A stretch of 7,302 bases of DNA from Candidatus Adlerbacteria bacterium (GTDB taxonomy: Bacteria; Patescibacteriota; Minisyncoccia; Phycocordibacterales; SBAW01): positions 1 through 7,302 of the forward strand of contig CAIJVL010000032.1 of assembly GCA_903824155.1 (NCBI GenBank), in the 5' to 3' direction. Below, one piece after another: positions 1 through 5,024 of the stretch. The position numbers and the translations under genes were made by a program. The stretch's first letter is position 1. Every line of letters starts with the position of its first letter. The notes beneath the pieces were generated by a model that was given only the letters and a program-made list of their open reading frames with translations, searched no databases and was not told the origin of the DNA.

Positions 1-54
1 ATACACCTTGGCCTCTTTTTCGGAGAGTCCCACATCTTGGAGCTCTTTTAACAT
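1..54 (-). CDS. TrmB-like transcriptional regulator, 5' end only (partial)
   Basis: The reverse strand reads ATG at 54-52 and then 18 open codons to the window edge, giving MLKELQDVGLSEKEAKVY. The pattern L..LGLSEKEAKVY is the typical opening of the TrmB-type winged helix-turn-helix domain (first helix), a family common in archaea and in Patescibacteria, where members act as sugar- or metabolite-responsive DNA-binding regulators. Only the first helix is visible, so the effector domain and the regulated genes cannot be known from here. An upstream in-frame extension is blocked by a stop (ATG ACC ATA TGT TAA lies in another frame). There is no Shine-Dalgarno sequence; a TAGTAT box sits six bases before the ATG, which suggests a leaderless mRNA. 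The call rests on a short motif and could be another winged-helix family. Confidence 0.6.
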   Translation of the reverse strand, partial: MLKELQDVGLSEKEAKVY

Positions 55-60
55 ATGGTC

Positions 61-66
61 ATACTA
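61..66 (-). promoter_or_regulatory. -10-like box of the TrmB-like gene
   Basis: TAGTAT on the reverse strand (4 of 6 matches to TATAAT) lies exactly six bases before the ATG at 54. No convincing -35 is visible at 16-18 bp. If it is used, transcription would start at or within one base of the start codon. The support is the same placement seen upstream of three other genes in this window. Confidence 0.35.
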
Positions 67-92
67 GCACGTCTTCGTTTTTAGAAATAAAC

Positions 93-116
93 AACCCGCG
101 ACGAGGGTCGCGGGTT
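93..116. terminator. Strong GC hairpin, probable bidirectional intrinsic terminator
   Basis: A perfect 10-bp stem (AACCCGCGAC at 93-102 with GTCGCGGGTT at 107-116) closes a GAGG tetraloop. On the + strand it is followed at once by more T residues (115-119 are all T), which is a textbook terminator. On the - strand the downstream sequence GTTTATTTC is also T-rich. It insulates the TrmB-like gene from transcripts coming leftward out of the cca side, or stops transcription running rightward antisense to the regulator. Confidence 0.75.
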
Positions 117-179
117 TTTGTGTCGGAATCTTCTAAATGAACTTTTTTGGAAAGGATGATGTATCCGTTTTGCAAAAAT

Positions 180-207
180 TTTAGCTAAGTTTGAGGATTC
201 ATATACT
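180..207 (+). promoter_or_regulatory. Candidate sigma70-like promoter for the hairpin-rich region
   Basis: TATACT at 202-207 is identical to the -10 boxes assigned to tRNA-Gly(GCC), tRNA-Gly(TCC) and the HU gene in this window, and it has the same 16-bp spacer to an upstream hexamer, TTTAGC at 180-185. That -35 is weak (3 of 6 matches to TTGACA). Transcription would begin near 214, just upstream of the cluster of hairpins, and no protein-coding frame follows. Confidence 0.4.
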
Positions 208-213
208 TACCTA

Positions 214-463
214 AATACAAGTTGATTTTGAAGGTGACACAGCTCGTGTGATCATCACGAGGGTGTTGAAGGCATACAGGGCGGGATGCCAGCAACTGAG
301 TTGTAAGGAACTATTTAGTTAGATCATTTAATCTAAAGTCTTGCAGGAAGCAAAATCTTTTAGAGGAAATTCAATAACCGGTCTGATATGAATAGTACGC
401 TTTTCAAGGACAGTGTAAAGGACATTAGAGACAAAAGGTGTGGACAACTTCGCCTGCGAAGTT
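214..463 (+). ncRNA. Candidate structured non-coding RNA, unidentified
   Basis: No reading frame here resembles a protein, yet hairpins are dense. Going 5' to 3' they are: a two-part stem at 235-268 (ACAC 237-240 with GTGT 263-266, and CTCGTG 243-248 with CACGAG 256-261, around a 7-nt loop); GGCAT/ATGCC at 271-290 with a G-rich loop; GCAAC/GTTGT at 292-304; TTAGAT/ATCTAA at 319-336; TTGC/GCAA at 341-353; and a 7-bp palindrome at 446-463. A TATACT promoter candidate sits immediately upstream. I compared it by eye with RNase P RNA, tmRNA, SRP RNA and group I intron core motifs and found no match, so no family is assigned. Strand and 3' end are inferred; it could instead be the 3' untranslated region of cca read on the other strand. 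The 3' boundary is set at the last palindrome only for convenience. Confidence 0.35.
406..424 (+). repeat. Tandem AAGGACA element, copy 1
   Basis: Two AAGGACA heptamers at 406-412 and 418-424 lie 12 bp apart, about one helical turn. The first half extends to AGGACAGT, an 8-mer also found at 2308-2315 and 2778-2785, always on the + strand and between genes. No gene lies directly downstream on the + strand here. The role is unknown; operator or promoter element is a guess. Confidence 0.5.
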
Positions 464-474
464 AAATATAAAAG
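446..474. repeat. Palindrome with AAATATAAAAG flank, beyond the cca stop
   Basis: AACTTCG (446-452) and CGAAGTT (457-463) form a 7-bp stem around CCTG, followed on the + strand by AAATATAAAAG (464-474). The same arrangement, a short palindrome plus AAATATAAAAAG, lies beyond the rny stop at 5540-5566. Seen from the minus-strand gene, the T-rich tract comes before the hairpin, the reverse of a normal intrinsic terminator. It is probably a transcript-end or dispersed repeat element. Confidence 0.45.
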
Positions 475-502
475 ACTGTTTTATTAAAATCCCTAAAAAG
501 CC

Positions 503-1978
503 TTATTCTACAAAGTATTTTTTACGTAAGCTTTTTACTTCCTCTTCCTCTGCTTCCTCTTTTTTACCCTTCCCTTCCTCGCCTAGTTTGCGCAAATCGG
601 CATCCGGCAGCGCTGCAAGCTCTTTAACTTTAGTATGCAAATAATCCTCGGTGTTTTTGGTGGGGTCGTCTAACACCTCTTCTAAAAGCGCGTGTAACAT
701 CCAGCCCAAGCGTGGTCCTGGCTTTTCGCCGGTCAGTTCCATGATCCCCTTCCCGTCTATTTTAAGCATCCCAACCGATATAGGGTCGCGCAAAGCCTGC
801 TCAATCATCGACTGGTATTTGCGCAACCGAAATGGCTGCTCTTTTGGCCGGCCGGTACCTATCCGGTCGCAGATACGCAGTTCTATAAGCTCTTCAATAT
901 GTTCCTTCCCTACGTTGACTATGATGCGACGCACTGCCGAAAGGGTTATTTTGTCTGGGTCACTAAAAAACATGTGCCAGCGCACCAGGTTGGAAACGGA
1001 GCGTACAGTTTCTCCAGAAAACTTTAGATTTTCGAGTATTTTTTTGGTCATTTTTGCCCCCACTACGTCGTGGCCATGAAAGGTCCAGTCATTCTTCTCT
1101 TCCGAACGGCGGCGACTTTTAGGTTTGCCAATGTCGTGCAATAAGGCGGCCAGCCGCACCTCCAAGGAGTAGTTTTTATCTGCAGCATGCTGCAGAGCGC
1201 GGATATTGTGCTCAAAAACATCGTAGGAGTGGGCCTGATTTTGATTAACCCCTATCCCGTCTAGCAGCTCGGGCACTATGTACTTTAAAAGGCCTAGATC
1301 TTTGGCCAAGAGGATGGCCTTCATGGGTTCTGGCGAGGCTACAATGCGCGTAAACTCATCGCGAATGCGCTCTTTGGATATCTTGCCTAACTGGCTCGCG
1401 TTTTTGGCTATCGCCTCTTTGGTAGCAGGCTCTATAGCAAAGCCAAGCTCGGCGGCAATACGTACTGCGCGCAGTATGCGCAACGCATCTTCGTCAAAGC
1501 GCTCCGTTGCGTCTCCTACGGCGCGCACCTCCCCGCGGCTCATGTCCTTTATGCCTTCGTAAAGGTCAATGAGTTCCCCGCTGCCGGGGTTAAAGGCCAA
1601 GGCGTTAATGGTAAAGTCGCGCCTTTTAAGGTCGTCTGCTATTTTTTCGCTAAAAATAACGTTATCTGGGCGCCTAGCGTCGCTGTACTTCCCTTCCAAA
1701 CGGTATGGGGTAACCTCCACCACCTTTACGCGTTCGTCGGTGGCGTTATCGTTTACTACTCCTACTGTGCCAAAATCATTTGTGTAAAAAGTGTTTTCAA
1801 AAAGGCCCTGTATTTGTTCGGGGTTGGCGTTGGTGGTTACGTCCCAATCCTTAGGTGTTCGGCCTAGGAGCAGGTCGCGGACGCAACCGCCCACTATATA
1901 GGCCTCAAATCCCCCATTTTTGAGCGTAGAGAGAACGGTAAGCACTTCCTGAGGTATTTGTGCGTCTGTCAGCTTCAT
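503..1978 (-). CDS. cca: CCA tRNA nucleotidyltransferase / poly(A) polymerase family protein with HD domain
   Basis: This 491-residue class II nucleotidyltransferase adds or repairs the CCA end of tRNAs using CTP and ATP in the cytoplasm. Visible features are the GGCVRDLLLG motif (about residues 30-39), the metal-binding pair D44/D46 in DWDVTT, the RRDFTINALAF segment (about 119-129), the nucleotide-recognition stretch RFDEDALRILRA (about 161-172), and a downstream HD domain with LLHDIGK (H281/D282). The C-terminus ends in a charged tail rich in Glu and Lys. The ATG at 1978 was chosen over a GTG at 1996 because the conserved region begins soon after it and the GTG abuts the tRNA-Arg gene. Two tRNAs next door lack encoded CCA, which fits a CCA-adding role; a poly(A) polymerase cannot be ruled out from sequence alone. 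No Shine-Dalgarno is visible. The gene is divergent from the tRNA cluster, and its promoter must overlap tRNA-Arg. Confidence 0.9.
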   Translation of the reverse strand: MKLTDAQIPQEVLTVLSTLKNGGFEAYIVGGCVRDLLLGRTPKDWDVTTNANPEQIQGLFENTFYTNDFGTVGVVNDNATDERVKVVEVTPYRLEGKYSDARRPDNVIFSEKIADDLKRRDFTINALAFNPGSGELIDLYEGIKDMSRGEVRAVGDATERFDEDALRILRAVRIAAELGFAIEPATKEAIAKNASQLGKISKERIRDEFTRIVASPEPMKAILLAKDLGLLKYIVPELLDGIGVNQNQAHSYDVFEHNIRALQHAADKNYSLEVRLAALLHDIGKPKSRRRSEEKNDWTFHGHDVVGAKMTKKILENLKFSGETVRSVSNLVRWHMFFSDPDKITLSAVRRIIVNVGKEHIEELIELRICDRIGTGRPKEQPFRLRKYQSMIEQALRDPISVGMLKIDGKGIMELTGEKPGPRLGWMLHALLEEVLDDPTKNTEDYLHTKVKELAALPDADLRKLGEEGKGKKEEAEEEEVKSLRKKYFVE

Positions 1979-1984
1979 GCCACA

Positions 1985-1990
1985 ATCGTA
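1985..1990 (-). promoter_or_regulatory. -10-like box of cca
   Basis: TACGAT on the reverse strand (4 of 6 to TATAAT) lies six bases before the cca ATG, in the 18-bp gap to tRNA-Arg. Any -35 would lie inside the tRNA-Arg gene, and no good one is seen. If used, the cca mRNA would be leaderless. Confidence 0.3.
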
Positions 1991-1996
1991 CCACAC

Positions 1997-2068
1997 GCTC
2001 TTGTGGTGAAATGGATATCACGGCTGGCTTCGAACCAGTTATTCCAGGTTCGAGTCCTGGCAAGAGCA
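1997..2068 (+). tRNA. tRNA-Arg(TCG)
   Basis: A full 72-nt cloverleaf: acceptor GCTCTTG/CAAGAGC, D arm GTGA/TCAC, anticodon stem GCTGG/CCAGT with loop CTTCGAA (anticodon TCG, reading CGA), a 4-nt variable loop, and T arm CCAGG-TTCGAGT-CCTGG. The discriminator base is A and CCA is not encoded (CTT follows), so the transcript needs the CCA-adding enzyme encoded just across the gap. Its promoter must lie in the start of the divergent cca gene; a weak match is TTGTGC, 17 bp, CACAAT ending at 1986. Confidence 0.95.
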
Positions 2069-2077
2069 CTTATTAAC

Positions 2078-2105
2078 TTGTGACCAATAGAAAATAGGCT
2101 ATACT
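2078..2105 (+). promoter_or_regulatory. Promoter of tRNA-Gly(GCC)
   Basis: TTGTGA at 2078-2083 and TATACT at 2100-2105 are separated by 16 bp. The -10 matches TATAAT at 5 of 6 positions, and the tRNA begins 15 bases further on, leaving a short 5' leader. The same -10 and spacer recur at other promoters in this window. Confidence 0.65.
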
Positions 2106-2120
2106 GTTTTTGTAGCACAA

Positions 2121-2191
2121 GCGGATATTGTTTAATGGTAGGACGCGTCCTTGCCAAGGACGAGGTGGGAGTTCGATTCTCCCTATCCGCA
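2121..2191 (+). tRNA. tRNA-Gly(GCC)
   Basis: A 71-nt cloverleaf: acceptor GCGGATA/TATCCGC, short D arm with a GG-containing 7-nt loop, anticodon stem CGTCC/GGACG with loop TTGCCAA (anticodon GCC, reading GGC and GGT), a 4-nt variable loop, and T arm GGGAG-TTCGATT-CTCCC. The discriminator is A, and CTG follows instead of CCA, so the end must be added enzymatically. It has its own promoter 15 bases upstream and no obvious hairpin terminator behind it. Confidence 0.95.
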
Positions 2192-2247
2192 CTGAAGGGA
2201 CAAATACAACGACATTACAAAGACAGCTAGACTGTGTATATCGGTTT

Positions 2248-2287
2248 TGTTGATAAATAAGGTTATTTTGGCATTTCCTGTGGATAA
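2248..2287. promoter_or_regulatory. DnaA box and near-match around an AT-rich palindrome
   Basis: TGTGGATAA at 2279-2287 is the exact complement of the consensus DnaA box TTATCCACA. TGTTGATAA at 2248-2256 differs by one base in the same orientation, and TGTGTATAT at 2233-2241 by two. Between them lies the AT-rich inverted repeat AAATAA/TTATTT (2255-2260 and 2263-2268). The site sits in the tRNA-Gly to yraN gap. DnaA binding is plausible; an origin is not shown, since no dnaA or dnaN gene is nearby. Confidence 0.4.
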
Positions 2288-2307
2288 CTCTGGGGAAAGG
2301 TGCATAT

Positions 2308-2327
2308 AGGACAGTCTTTAAGGTCCT
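2308..2327 (+). repeat. AGGACAGT element, copy 2, forming an inverted repeat
   Basis: AGGACAGT at 2308-2315 matches the other two copies, but here the second half is AAGGTCCT, so AGGAC (2308-2312) and GTCCT (2323-2327) are also inverted repeats able to form a small hairpin. It lies 33 bp before the yraN start codon, a location suited to control of that gene. Function unknown. Confidence 0.4.
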
Positions 2328-2359
2328 TATAGGCCCAAAACAGACATTTAACGTTACAT

Positions 2360-2767
2360 ATGAAACGTATTGAGCCAAAAACAACCGAAAAGCGTAAAAA
2401 AGGCGATGCCGGCGAGGATGTTTCCTGTAAATACCTTGAAAACAAAGGCTATATCGTCAAAGAACGCAATTACTGGAAGCCTTGGGGAGAAATAGATATC
2501 GTGGCTCAAAAGGGTAGTATTTTGAAGTTCATAGAGGTAAAGACTGTTACACGTGAAAATCCAGATATGATTTCACGTGAAAGTGTCAGGCCAGAAGAAA
2601 ACTTTCACGCGGCTAAGTTTAGGAGGCTTCATAGAGCTATCCAAACTTATCTTTTACAGCATAAAGTGTCCGAAAGCGTACCTTGGGAGATAGACCTATC
2701 CTGTGTGTATCTTAATTATGAGACCAAAAAGGCAAGGGTAGAATTGTTCGAAAACGTTATCCTGTAA
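2360..2767 (+). CDS. YraN family (UPF0102) nuclease-like protein
   Basis: A 135-residue protein with the hallmarks of the YraN/UPF0102 family: an N-terminal KKGDAGED segment (G18, E19), YLENKGY around 25-31, the GEIDIVA motif at 43-49, and FIEVKT at 57-62, which together form a PD-(D/E)XK-type nuclease core (D46, E59, K61). A second conserved block, KFRRLHRAIQTYL (86-98), also fits. The family resembles Holliday-junction resolvases in fold and its in vivo role is not settled. Length is slightly above the usual 115-130. The ATG at 2360 has no Shine-Dalgarno; a weak -10-like TTTAAC lies seven bases upstream. It stands alone between tRNA-Gly and tRNA-Pro on the same strand. Confidence 0.85.
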   Translation: MKRIEPKTTEKRKKGDAGEDVSCKYLENKGYIVKERNYWKPWGEIDIVAQKGSILKFIEVKTVTRENPDMISRESVRPEENFHAAKFRRLHRAIQTYLLQHKVSESVPWEIDLSCVYLNYETKKARVELFENVIL

Positions 2768-2772
2768 TGGTA

Positions 2773-2800
2773 TTTAAAGGACAGTTCAAGGACATAGGAT
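2773..2800 (+). promoter_or_regulatory. Promoter of tRNA-Pro with AAGGACA element in the spacer
   Basis: TTTAAA (2773-2778) and TAGGAT (2795-2800) are 16 bp apart, each with 4 of 6 consensus matches. The 16-bp spacer and the 12-bp distance from the -10 to the shared GAGTGGTTAG agree with the tRNA-Gly(TCC) promoter. Two AAGGACA heptamers (2777-2783 and 2788-2794) fill the spacer, where a bound protein would control access by RNA polymerase. An alternative reading uses AGGACA (2789-2794) as -35 and TAGAGT (2811-2816) as -10. Confidence 0.45.
2777..2794 (+). repeat. Tandem AAGGACA element, copy 3
   Basis: AAGGACA at 2777-2783 and 2788-2794, 11 bp apart; the first extends to AGGACAGT as in copies at 407 and 2308. 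It lies just downstream of the yraN stop codon and upstream of tRNA-Pro. Helical-turn spacing suggests a dimeric protein site, but this is inference. Confidence 0.5.
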
Positions 2801-2812
2801 AAAACTGTGCTA

Positions 2813-2822
2813 GAGTGGTTAG
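2813..2822 (+). repeat. GAGTGGTTAG in the tRNA-Pro leader
   Basis: This 10-mer occurs again at 5025-5034 directly before tRNA-Gly(TCC). It looks like the D-arm region of Ser or Leu tRNAs, so it may be a relic of a tRNA gene or a shared leader element. The two tRNAs that carry it are also the two that encode CCA. Confidence 0.45.
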
Positions 2823-2830
2823 GTTCGCAG

Positions 2831-2904
2831 CGGGGTGTCGTATACCGGTAGTACGCTTGCTTTGGGAGCAAGATGACGGAGTTCAATTCTCCGCACCCCG
2901 ACCA
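2831..2904 (+). tRNA. tRNA-Pro(TGG), CCA encoded
   Basis: Acceptor CGGGGTG/CACCCCG (C1 start, typical of proline tRNA), D arm GTAT/GTAC, anticodon stem CTTGC/GCAAG with loop TTTGGGA (anticodon TGG, reading CCA and by wobble other proline codons), a 4-nt variable loop, and T arm CGGAG-TTCAATT-CTCCG. Discriminator A at 2901 is followed by encoded CCA at 2902-2904. Only 12 bases separate the CCA from the methyltransferase start codon, so the two are almost certainly on one transcript. Confidence 0.95.
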
Positions 2905-2916
2905 ATAATAAGACCT

Positions 2917-3777
2917 ATGGAGAGATTAACTCTTATTACAAAACCGCAGTCCACCTATGAGCTTATAGACTCAGGCGGGGAAGAGAAGTTGGAGCGCTTT
3001 GGCGACGTAGTGCTTTCGCGCCCGGACCCACAGGCTTTGTGGCCCAAGAGCTTGTCCCAAGAGTGGGTCAAGACAAATGGCGTATATGTTAACGAAGGGA
3101 AGGAGGGCGGCAAGTGGACCGGTAATATCCCTAAAGAGTGGCCTATAGACTTTGGCAGACTCAAGATGGTCATCAAGCCAACCTCTTTCAAGCATACAGG
3201 GCTCTTTCCCGAACAATTGCCTAACTGGGAATGGATGAGTAGCATCCTTACGGCAAAGCCTAGGGCTAAGGTATTAAATCTCTTTGCTTACACTGGAGGC
3301 GCTACGCTTGCAGCAGCCAAGGCAGGCGCAGAGGTTACACATGTAGATGGCTCAAAGTCGGCAGTAGCTTGGGCGCGTGAGAATGCCGCCGCTTCTGAGC
3401 TCGAAGATAAGCCAATCCGCTGGATTGTCGAAGACGTGCTGACCTTTGTTACACGTGAAATCAAGCGGGGCAACAAATACGATGCAATCATCATGGACCC
3501 GCCGGCCTTTGGCCACGGCCCCAAGAGCGAAATTTGGAAGATAGAGGAGAATTTCGTCGAGCTGGTAGGCTTGTGTAAGCAGCTTTTGTCCGAAAAACCT
3601 CTGTTTGTATTGATAAACGGCTATGCCGAAGGCTATTCGCCCTTGGCATTTGCCCAAAACCTCACCGACCTGTCTAAAAAATACGGTGGGAAAGTGCAGT
3701 GCGGCGAGTTAACCATAGCTGAGTCCCAATCAGATCGTCTCCTCCCCGCCGGCATCTTCGCTCGTTGGCAAGCTTAA
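2917..3777 (+). CDS. Class I SAM-dependent methyltransferase, RlmI-related (PF10672-like)
   Basis: A 286-residue protein with a Rossmann methyltransferase core: SAM-binding motif I VLNLFAYTGGAT (119-130), acidic D144 in THVDGSK, EDV near 172-174, and catalytic-loop motif DPPAFGHGP (194-202). The N-terminal part (KLERFGDVVLSRP, then KHTGLFPEQLPNW) and the ending LLPAGIFARW are characteristic of the RlmI-like family without a PUA domain. Members methylate RNA, probably rRNA, but the exact target is not established. The open frame extends upstream into tRNA-Pro; the ATG at 2917 is chosen because it is the first start after the tRNA CCA and begins the family-like sequence. Cleavage at the tRNA 3' end would leave a 12-nt leader without a Shine-Dalgarno. 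The gene ends two bases from the convergent protease gene, with no terminator between. Confidence 0.88.
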   Translation: MERLTLITKPQSTYELIDSGGEEKLERFGDVVLSRPDPQALWPKSLSQEWVKTNGVYVNEGKEGGKWTGNIPKEWPIDFGRLKMVIKPTSFKHTGLFPEQLPNWEWMSSILTAKPRAKVLNLFAYTGGATLAAAKAGAEVTHVDGSKSAVAWARENAAASELEDKPIRWIVEDVLTFVTREIKRGNKYDAIIMDPPAFGHGPKSEIWKIEENFVELVGLCKQLLSEKPLFVLINGYAEGYSPLAFAQNLTDLSKKYGGKVQCGELTIAESQSDRLLPAGIFARWQA

Positions 3778-3779
3778 AG

Positions 3780-4997
3780 TTAATTTTGAGCCTTTTTGAG
3801 GACCGCTTCAAGCTCAGAGATTTCTTGCGGGGCTGTGTTTGCTTTAAAGTCAGCTGCAATTTGCTGCGGGTCGCCTTGGAGGAATGCGGCGAGGCCGCCT
3901 TTGCCTGATTTGGCAAGGGCTCGGTCAATAAAGCCCACTGTTACTGCGTTTAACTGGCGGTCTGCCGTAGTGGTGCCCGTCGTTTCGGTGGCTATGATGC
4001 CCAGCAATTTGCCGCTTCCAATGCCTATAAGTGCGCCCCCGGAAGAGCCGGTTTGCGATACTACGGTACCGCCGAGCGCTAGCAGGTCGACATTTTGCAG
4101 ACCATCAAACGAATAAAGATTTTGCACGGTCGAGACGGCCGAAGAGCTGTACAGATTCATCTGTATAGTTTGACCATCAAGCAAACCGGCAGGGTAGGCA
4201 ACTAAAAGCGTTGGGGCGCCCACTTCGGGCGCGCTCGACGTCATAGGCAGTGCAGGGAAGGAACTCGGAAGTGAAACAGTAGGAGATACGGTGCCGGTAA
4301 TTCGCAAAAAGGCGTAATCATTTTCGCCCGTACCCATGGCGTGTTGCGAGGTAAGCTGGCTTGCGTTAGCGGCAACCCACTCGGGCGGCAAATACATTAC
4401 CTCGGCGGTGTATAAGGGCTGTGCGGGGCTGCCGGAGCGTACAGTGCACTGGATATTGTTGGGGAAGGGGTAATCTTTAAGTAAAAAGTATTGCGCAACG
4501 TGCGCATTGGTTAAAATGATTCCATGGCTATCGATAAAAACACCGCTGCCGGATATAGGTGCAAAAGAGCCGCCTGAGTAGGTTGTGCAAAGGATGTTTA
4601 CCAATGCTGCGCGCGCTTTTGCGTTCAGGTTCTCGACGGCTTGCGCGGTTGCTTGCGCCGATGCTAGATCAAGCGTCGTAGGTATGGAAGATACAGGTGC
4701 GGCCGGTGCAGTGGCAGTGACTGGAGTAGCCGTTTGTTTTTGGATAGGGACAGACGTTTGAGCACGGGCAAGTGCCTTTGTTTGCGGAGAGTTTGTTGCT
4801 GTCTGTTTTGGTGCCGCAGATAGGGTAGTGGAGGCTATAGGAGGCGTGGAGGTGGCAGTAGGAAGGGAATCCTGCTGTACATATACATTGCCGGCAAGAG
4901 TACCGGTCAAAAAGTGGACAAAAAGCCCGAGCGCAAATATAAAGCTATAGAATTTGGCAGACAGGGAGGTGAAGAAGCCCTGATTGAGAAAATGCAT
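3780..4997 (-). CDS. Membrane-anchored trypsin-like serine protease
   Basis: A 405-residue surface protein. A hydrophobic helix at about 17-36 acts as signal anchor, followed by a long Ser/Thr/Ala/Pro/Gln-rich low-complexity linker (about 40-112), then a trypsin-fold domain. The triad is complete: H166 in TNAHVA, D227 in NDYAFL, and S319 in GSSGG. C137 and C184 could form a disulfide, which fits an extracytoplasmic location. A short charged C-terminal region (about 375-405) follows the catalytic domain, and no PDZ domain is apparent, unlike DegP/HtrA. ATG 4997 is preferred to an in-frame TTG at 5015, because the -10-like TATACT lies between them, six bases before the ATG. Substrate unknown; quality control of envelope proteins or cleavage of external protein are guesses. 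No neighbour shares its strand closely. Confidence 0.88.
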   Translation of the reverse strand: MHFLNQGFFTSLSAKFYSFIFALGLFVHFLTGTLAGNVYVQQDSLPTATSTPPIASTTLSAAPKQTATNSPQTKALARAQTSVPIQKQTATPVTATAPAAPVSSIPTTLDLASAQATAQAVENLNAKARAALVNILCTTYSGGSFAPISGSGVFIDSHGIILTNAHVAQYFLLKDYPFPNNIQCTVRSGSPAQPLYTAEVMYLPPEWVAANASQLTSQHAMGTGENDYAFLRITGTVSPTVSLPSSFPALPMTSSAPEVGAPTLLVAYPAGLLDGQTIQMNLYSSSAVSTVQNLYSFDGLQNVDLLALGGTVVSQTGSSGGALIGIGSGKLLGIIATETTGTTTADRQLNAVTVGFIDRALAKSGKGGLAAFLQGDPQQIAADFKANTAPQEISELEAVLKKAQN

Positions 4998-5011
4998 AGA
5001 CAAAGTATACT
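4984..5011 (+). promoter_or_regulatory. Promoter of tRNA-Gly(TCC), inside the protease start region
   Basis: TTGAGA (4984-4989, 5 of 6 to TTGACA) and TATACT (5006-5011, 5 of 6 to TATAAT) are 16 bp apart. The -35 and part of the spacer overlap the first codons of the divergent protease gene. Transcription would start near 5018, giving a leader of about 18 nt before the tRNA. Confidence 0.65.
5004..5009 (-). promoter_or_regulatory. -10 box of the serine protease, shared palindrome AGTATACT
   Basis: The palindrome AGTATACT (5004-5011) offers TATACT on both strands. On the minus strand it lies six bases before the protease ATG, so the start site would coincide with the start codon. No good minus-strand -35 is visible. 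Two divergent promoters would compete for the same -10 base pairs. Confidence 0.5.
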
Positions 5012-5024
5012 GCAATAGCAGCCG

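Noticed and set aside
339..379. SRP-RNA-like GCAGGAAGCA and RNase-P-like GAGGAAA strings
   Set aside because: Short matches only; the surrounding conserved stems and partner motifs of SRP RNA and RNase P RNA are absent.
438..644. Open frame on + overlapping the cca 3' end
   Set aside because: Ser-rich composition arises from reading antisense to the Glu/Lys-rich cca tail; no family resemblance.
1975..2445. Overlapping short minus-strand frames across the tRNA-Arg/tRNA-Gly region
   Set aside because: They run antisense through two complete tRNA genes and have no recognisable motifs.
2815..2916. N-terminal extension of the methyltransferase through tRNA-Pro
   Set aside because: The added residues are the translation of the tRNA gene itself; the family-like sequence begins at the ATG at 2917.
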